64,000 bases of DNA from Pocillopora verrucosa (taxonomy: Eukaryota > Cnidaria > Anthozoa > Scleractinia > Pocilloporidae): NCBI RefSeq assembly GCF_036669915.1, contig NC_089322.1:5053692-5117691 (forward strand), read 5' to 3'. Below the pieces are notes generated by a model. It saw only the letters and a list, made by a program, of their open reading frames with translations, was not told the origin of the DNA and made no database searches. Made by a program: the position numbers and the translations under genes. This document shows, piece by piece, positions 58,201 to 64,000 of the stretch (positions within the stretch are counted from its first letter, which is position 1; each line of letters starts with the position of its first letter).

Positions 58201-60480
58201 AACAAGCAAAAGATATCAGGGAGGGGAGGTAGCTTGACTTTCAGTAATAAACAATAGTCGACTTGATAGGCACAGGAAAAATTTTATCAAAACAGCATTC
58301 ATTTTAGGAGGCTCTCAATGGGGTCATCTTCCTTTGTGAGCCCGCGGTGTCATAGACTGACCTCTTATCCTATGCGAGACCTTGGTACTTTCACAAAAAG
58401 CGAGCAAGCTCACGTGAATTACCAGTGAAAATTATGGACACTGGAAAACCACGAACTGTAACACTGCAAATATCCTCTGACTTCAGTAAAGGAAAGTACG
58501 CAATATTAATATGCCTCAATGTCAGTAGGATTGATTTTAGTTTTTGATCACATGATTGGAGAGACCATCAGTTTCTCAAGTTAAACAATGCTTAACAGGC
58601 ATAGCGAATGAGGTTCAAATATATTGTATAAAATTATAAAGGTTTGAAGAAAACAATTTAACGGTGGAAATATGAAGCATCCGTTCAACGGAAAAGTACG
58701 TTTTTACTGTGTGCAATTACAGTGAATTTAAGAAAGTTTCAGTTTCTTTAAGAAAATTAAAACATCTCTTTTCGTGAGCGCCGGCGCAACATCATGACTT
58801 ATCTTCTTATGTAAGACTGGCACTCTAACAGACAAAGAAACAGATTACGGCCTTAGAAAAATATGTACCGTAGAACCCGCCGCGAGTAACCAAAGATTTA
58901 AGCGAAGGGTATCTCCACCATGAAACGCTTGTGTACATGTAGAAAACGGAAATTCTATTCGAATCTATCGCGATCTCTAAATCGTTCGTTGAACTCTTCT
59001 GATACAAAGTCACGTTAATGCAGATCACAGTCACTGGAAAACCACGTAATGAGGCACCACGGATTTCCCTCAGCGAGGGACAGTCCACAACATAAATAGA
59101 GGTCCGATTTTAGTTTTATGATCATCAATTTCTCAAATTGCACGACACTCAATAACCTTAGTTGATGAGGATAAATTATACGGTATGAAGCCACAGAGAT
59201 TTGAAAAAGTCGCCGTAGAACGAATTTATCGGACCGTGGTAGCGATTCAATCGCCCCATAAACCGATTTACGAAGGGCTTACGCTCGAAATGAGACATAA
59301 CTACATATGGCAAACACAAGAATCGAAAAAGTTGTTACTGGGCTTTGCCATTAGTGCCTTACCTCGGCTACAGTTACTAAATAACTAAAGCTGATAAAAA
59401 CCGAGTGACAAGAAAAGATTTTCAATCGCACTTACCAAGATGTTGACAATGTGGCTGATCCCTTGAAAATGAAACAATAAAAATAACGAATTACAGCCGG
59501 GACGTTTCTCAACCTTCCGAACTTCCGCCCTCTCTGTGTTTTGGGTTTCCAGATCCCTTGTGTTTAAGGTTACTCCCTTCCCGCCTCTAGGCTAATCGAA
59601 ATAAAAACGGAAAGTTTCAATTGCATAATTTTTGTGTGTGCGTGTTTGTATGCCCGTCTATCGCGTCCTATTTAGGTCGAAATTTTGAACAGGTAGTGAT
59701 CATATGATAAAATGCTTATTGACGTGAGTTTGGTTTGGCTCTCGTTCATGAAGCAAAGACTTCGCAGCGCTCGGTCCGTAGGTCATGACCCCGAGCCAAG
59801 TATTAGTTCCCGCCCGGCCCTTCCACTCAATCAATAAGTACACAATTTTTATCACTAATGAGGTGATGGAACATGAAAAGTGTTCTTCTCTTTTATTCTT
59901 TCTTAATAGGGAACGTCAGGTTTATGTGTTGACCTCTTTGAAAGATTTGATTTTCAACACAAGATCGATCACAGTACAACCTAAGTTTCTTTCTTTAAAC
60001 GGTAAGCTATATTTGCGTGATAATCGAATCCCTGTATTCGTGAACTTTTCACTTTCTAGTGGGTATGATTTGCATGATCGAAGCCAAAAATGCTAAAAAA
60101 AACTAAGTGACTGTATTTGGTTTGGCACGTCACACTTTACTAGAGATGAAAAATAAATCATTTTACCCTGTTAAATGTGAAACGTCAGGCCTAAGTGTTC
60201 ATCCCTTCTGGAACGCTTGGATTTGCATGCATCACGAGATCGATCAGATCGAGAGTGCAAATAAAGCATCTGTCTTTAAAGGGTGTGCTATCTGTGCGTG
60301 AAAACTGGCCCGTTGTACTCATGAACTTTTGATTTTCTTGCGAGTGTGATTTGCATGATCGAAGACAAAAATAATAACTTTTATAACGCATGCAAAAACG
60401 GACGGAATGGATCGGGAATTTGCTCGAGAATAACTACATCACCTGTCTTAGCTTTGAATACAGTGACCGAAGTATGGCAA
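58200..60480. repeat. 2.3 kb repeat unit, member 5
   Basis: It has the hammerhead-like remnant at 59,272-59,290. The minus-strand open stretch reaches its longest form here, 87 residues (58,825-59,088), reading CPSLREIRGASLRGFPV at its start and YPSLKSLVTRGGFYGTY later. The plus-strand open stretch lies at 59,785-60,096. Confidence 0.7.
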
Positions 60481-60499
60481 CTAGCAAATGACATCTGGG

Positions 60500-61450
60500 A
60501 GAGGAGGTAGCTTGCCTTTTAGTAATAAACAATATTCAAGAGGAGAGAGGTGGGGGAAATGGACTGCACTACAGTTACGTTGTAGGATCCGTGCATCCAG
60601 AAGACACTTTCCTAAAAAACTCGCAATGGCATTTCCCGCTGCTTTTACCTTTTCGTTTCGCATTTTGTAATTAACTTTCTCGACATAAATCTTACTGACC
60701 ATCTTTGAATGAACAGTTCATTTTTCAAAGCTCAATATTTGCAAATTCTTACGTTAAAGATTCAACTTTTGTTTATGGTAATAACAAACTACTGAGGATG
60801 GGCCGATACCGATACCGCCAGTGAGTCTACGTTGCCTTAGGCACCGTTGACTCGAAAATGCGAAACCAGCGATACCGAGGTCTACTTGGAAAATATCGGT
60901 ACCAGCAAAAAACATCGATACTTTCGGTACTGCACGGGATTTGCCCGCGCTTTCTCACCCAAGTGACCAACCACTAACAAGGAGCCCTGTCCTGTATTCA
61001 GGAGGGCCTACCAAAATCGTGGTATCATTTAGTGATTGTGTACTGTTTTATTATTGTAGTTGATGACTAGAATACGGTATCACTTCATCCAGTTTAATAA
61101 AATTTGTTATGGAGTTTACACATGACCCTGTGGCTCGCATTCCATTAAATCACATTGATAAACGCGTTGATAAATCAGTCGATTGATTTATTGAGTGATT
61201 TGGCTGATTAACTGACTGAATTAGAAAATCAGTCCGTGGGAGACAAGAAAAACCGCTGCGGGTACATGTAACTGCCTCAGATTCGAGTAAGAATTCCTCG
61301 CCAACATTTGAATCAACTTCCGACAGCTACCTATTGCACTGTATATCTTTTCCACCGGGAAGTATTGGTTATCCTTTCATACTGATAGATCAAGGCAAAA
61401 CTCGACCGCAGGCTTTCCGAACTTCAGTCCCCAATCTTGACACAAAGTGA
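60500..61450. other. Right border of the repeat array, no gene seen
   Basis: Bases 60,545-60,665 are the reverse complement of about 6,840-6,960. Beyond 60,780 is a stretch with many GATACCG and CGATAC repeats (60,805-60,930), then apparently unique sequence up to the ADHFE1 3' end. Confidence 0.45.
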
Positions 61451-61455
61451 TCTGA

Positions 61456-63940
61456 TCAATACAAGGTCATTGAGTCCTCGAAAAGTCTTGCCAGTTCCTC
61501 TTCCCCTGGGGCTCCGGCAGGGGCAAGTTTTGTCACTCGATGCTGAGGCAATGTTCCCTTGACAAGCGCTGGAATATCTTCAGATTTATACCCGAGGGCT
61601 GCAAGCCCGTTATCTACCCCTGTGCTGTACATGAAATCACGGAGCGTGTCGGAGAGAAGTAAACCAGCGTCTGCAAGCTTTGCGTTAGATATGTCTGCGC
61701 CTTAATGAGAAAAAAAGGTGTCAGGCTAAGTAAGTTTGCGAAGAGGATGGCGGGAATGGACCACAGCATAAGCAAAACGAGATAGAAGATGAAAACAGTT
61801 CGCAAGAAATATTAATCAAACAGCAGAATTACCCAACAAAAACTCTAAGATATTCGAAAAAAATACTTCCTCTAGCAGCGGCAGGAAAATGCTTCTCGCA
61901 CTGTGGATTGAAGTCAGTGGTGAAAAACCAATGCAGTCCTGTTTTCAACCTTTCACACGCTACCCCATCGCCGATATAGCTTGCCTTATTAGAATCAATA
62001 TCAGTATCTGAGTAATTGCGCGCCTAACCCTTGTTATCAGTTGGGTGACTGGTTTTGGGTTGGGGAAGGCGTGCAGTTACTAAAATACTGACATTGATTC
62101 CCTTTTACAAGTACAACGTTTTTAATTTAAGAGAACTTATTGAATGACATCATTTAATTTACCGAGAATCTGCGCAGCCTCCAAATGTCTCTCGGGACAA
62201 GAGGGTGCAGTGAAGCGGAACACTGCTGGTGACGTCATTATTACGGACAAACCATGAGGCTGACGAATAAAAACATAACGCACACAGCAATAAATGTGTT
62301 ATTTCCTCATAAAATATCAATCCCTTTCAATGTAGATTTGGGAAGAGTATCGTGAAAATTATCACCTGATGATGAAAGCTTTGAAAATGTAATTTTGAGG
62401 TTGAGTTGCAAGATAGCGAAACTGCGTGTTGTGTTCGCAACAAAATAAATTTTTTACTCACCACAAGAGGATGATCGACCTCATAACCTTTGGCTTTGTA
62501 GGACTTGACGAGGCCGGATATAGGATATGACATTCCATGACTGCGCAAAGGGGCAAAACACCTTAATTAGTTTTTCTCCTCATTTAGAATTTTAAAAGCA
62601 GGAAGCTGGATACCTAGCGACGAAAGACCAACTAAAGACGGGATTCTAGTGGACTGCACTTAATGAAAATGCAAGAAAGAAGCCAGAGGAAAAAATTCAG
62701 GTTTTGACGGGATTCGGACTCGTACGACTACCACCTGAGCTACGAAGCCATCTTGTTGGCAGCGAGGCAAACTTTGGTGGTTTCTTCGTTCCCGTAAAAG
62801 AACGAACATTAGTAATTTTGAATTGAGGTGAAGTGGAAAAGTTGCGCATAATTACCGAGCCGCGTAACGAAACACTGGTTTGGTGCAACGTAACGCAAGA
62901 TAGCAGTCAGTGATTTGGGGCGATTTCTGATTGAGCCTCGTAAACCCAGAGTCAACGTGATCTCAACAGCCAAGCAGAGCAAAAGTGAAATATCATGAGC
63001 AGCCAATGAGGACAAAAATTGATAAGAGAAAACTGCCTGAAGCGAGGGAAAACGCAAGTGACAAAATCACGTTTGGTTTAAGTTTTATCGGCGTTTCATT
63101 GATTGTTTACCCAGTAAGGAAGCCATTTTGGAAGTTGACTGTTTTTCTAAAGACCCTCGTATAAAGAAACGTAGATGTTACCAAAGATGAACCCCGGCAT
63201 TTCCAAATCCGACACCAGCGTAAACACTTGCCAAGTGCATATTGGACCGTGCTTCCAGGTCACTTGCGTCCTTAATTGATCTATTGAAGGCAACAAAAGG
63301 TTACCTGAGAACGATTTTCAGTCGCGTGTCCGCTGTGCTGACGTACGCGTTTGAAATAAACCACACCAATTACAACAGTCAATCACAACTAATATGACAT
63401 ACAATATGAACCAATCAGAACTCAAAGCGCGCACGTGACCCATGCCAAGCGCGGAAAAATTGAACGGGCGCTGTGATCCATTCGTGTGGTATGAAACGTA
63501 TTATCGCAAAGTCGAAAAAACTCTGAACAATTTTTGGGATACTATTTAAGAAAGAGGGCATGAGGTTCTGTTTTTTAATTTTTTAATTAGTTTCCGGTTT
63601 TTTCCCTCAAATTCTTCCGCATTTCATTTTCGGTATAACTATCCTCTCCGTTTTTGGGTACTTTTCGTTTGAAAGGCCGTCGGTTTTCGGTTGTCGTGAA
63701 AAATTAATTAAGCTCAGTGGTATTACGGTCTTAATTGCAAGCCTCGGCGGTTTTTTCGGTCCTGGAGGGGATTTCGGCCAACTTCTTGGACAAAAACCAG
63801 GAGTATAAAGTATTAGTATGTTACCTTTTCAAATATTTGGCGACAATACCGAGAGCGTGTTTGGACCAAACATCACTGACAGGGTTACTGCCCTGGTACG
63901 CTGGCCGCATGTTGGGGTTTAGAGGGCGTGGTCCTCTCTT
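61456..63940 (-). CDS. ADHFE1: Hydroxyacid-oxoacid transhydrogenase, last five coding exons
   Basis: Five minus-strand exons were found by reading: 63,825-63,940 ([19 protein letters not shown]), 63,182-63,280 ([23 protein letters not shown]), 62,462-62,540 ([19 protein letters not shown]), 62,163-62,259 ([30 protein letters not shown]) and 61,456-61,700 ([36 protein letters not shown], ending in TGA). All have AG acceptors and GT donors, and every join keeps phase: AG+A for Arg, TG+T for Cys, in-frame before PHG, and G+GC for Gly. This is the iron-dependent alcohol dehydrogenase family enzyme of mitochondria that oxidises 4-hydroxybutyrate with 2-oxoglutarate as acceptor. The N-terminal half, with the NAD-binding fold, lies past the right edge. 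Complete to the normal C-terminus and apparently functional. Confidence 0.95.
62697..62750 (-). repeat. tRNA-like remnant in an ADHFE1 intron
   Basis: The minus strand reads GGCTTCGTAGCTCAGGTGG, a D-arm with box A, then quickly GAGTCCGAATCCCGTC, a T-arm with box B. The anticodon arm is missing. It is too short for a working tRNA and is probably the head of a decayed tRNA-derived SINE. Confidence 0.5.
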
Positions 63941-64000
63941 CTGATAAGGTATGGCTGTGTATGACTCGATAGCATGACTATAAAGAACAAACAAGTTAAG

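Noticed and set aside
62697..62750. Functional tRNA gene
   Set aside because: Box A and box B are present, but the anticodon arm is deleted and the length is far too short.

Overview
The window looks like nuclear DNA of a cnidarian, most likely an anthozoan and plausibly a reef-building coral. It is AT-rich, has long intergenic spaces, spliced genes with GT-AG introns and many kinds of transposable element. It also carries two gene families that are prominent in corals: TPR-CHAT proteins (annotated elsewhere as tetratricopeptide repeat protein 28-like) and secreted fibrinogen-related proteins resembling skeletal organic matrix proteins. The lineage is an inference; there is no rRNA or mitochondrial marker here.

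Layout. Most of the window is one large unit present twice in direct orientation, with part of a third copy. Copy A runs from about 1,966 to 19,550 and copy B from about 23,585 to 51,350. A partial third copy (about 51,395-55,500) leads into a tandem array of 2.3-2.4 kb repeats ending near 60,500. Each full copy contains, left to right: a roughly 2 kb repeat between inverted arms, a 5'-truncated Penelope-like retroelement (minus strand), a fibrinogen-related exon (minus), a decayed small membrane-protein gene (plus) and a TPR-CHAT gene (minus). The copies differ by insertions. A carries a tRNA-derived SINE inside the Penelope element and about 1.4 kb that B lacks. B carries an intact 4.36 kb PIF/Harbinger transposon with a perfect TAA target duplication, and a further 4.3 kb block holding an inverted copy of the small membrane-protein gene, this time with an open frame.

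The TPR-CHAT genes are the most striking content. Copy A is one intact 1,114-residue reading frame: about 13 nearly identical 40-residue TPRs, an acidic linker, and a CHAT (caspase-like) domain with His and Cys in the expected motifs. Copy B has the same CHAT domain and the same N-terminus, but the repeat array has grown to roughly 38 units and is broken by frameshifts. From about 49,050 to 51,320 the breaks are dense, insertion-biased and look like unpolished long-read sequence, so the real gene may be intact. Fibrinogen-related recognition modules beside CHAT proteases would suit an innate-immunity or cell-death role, but that is an inference.

The right end (61,456-63,940, minus strand) holds the last five coding exons of a conserved metabolic gene, hydroxyacid-oxoacid transhydrogenase (ADHFE1). 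I recovered it by reading the exons and checking that every splice phase agrees. Its 5' half lies beyond the window.

All alignments between copies were made by eye. Whether copies A and B are a true tandem duplication or two haplotypes joined by the assembler cannot be decided from sequence alone.
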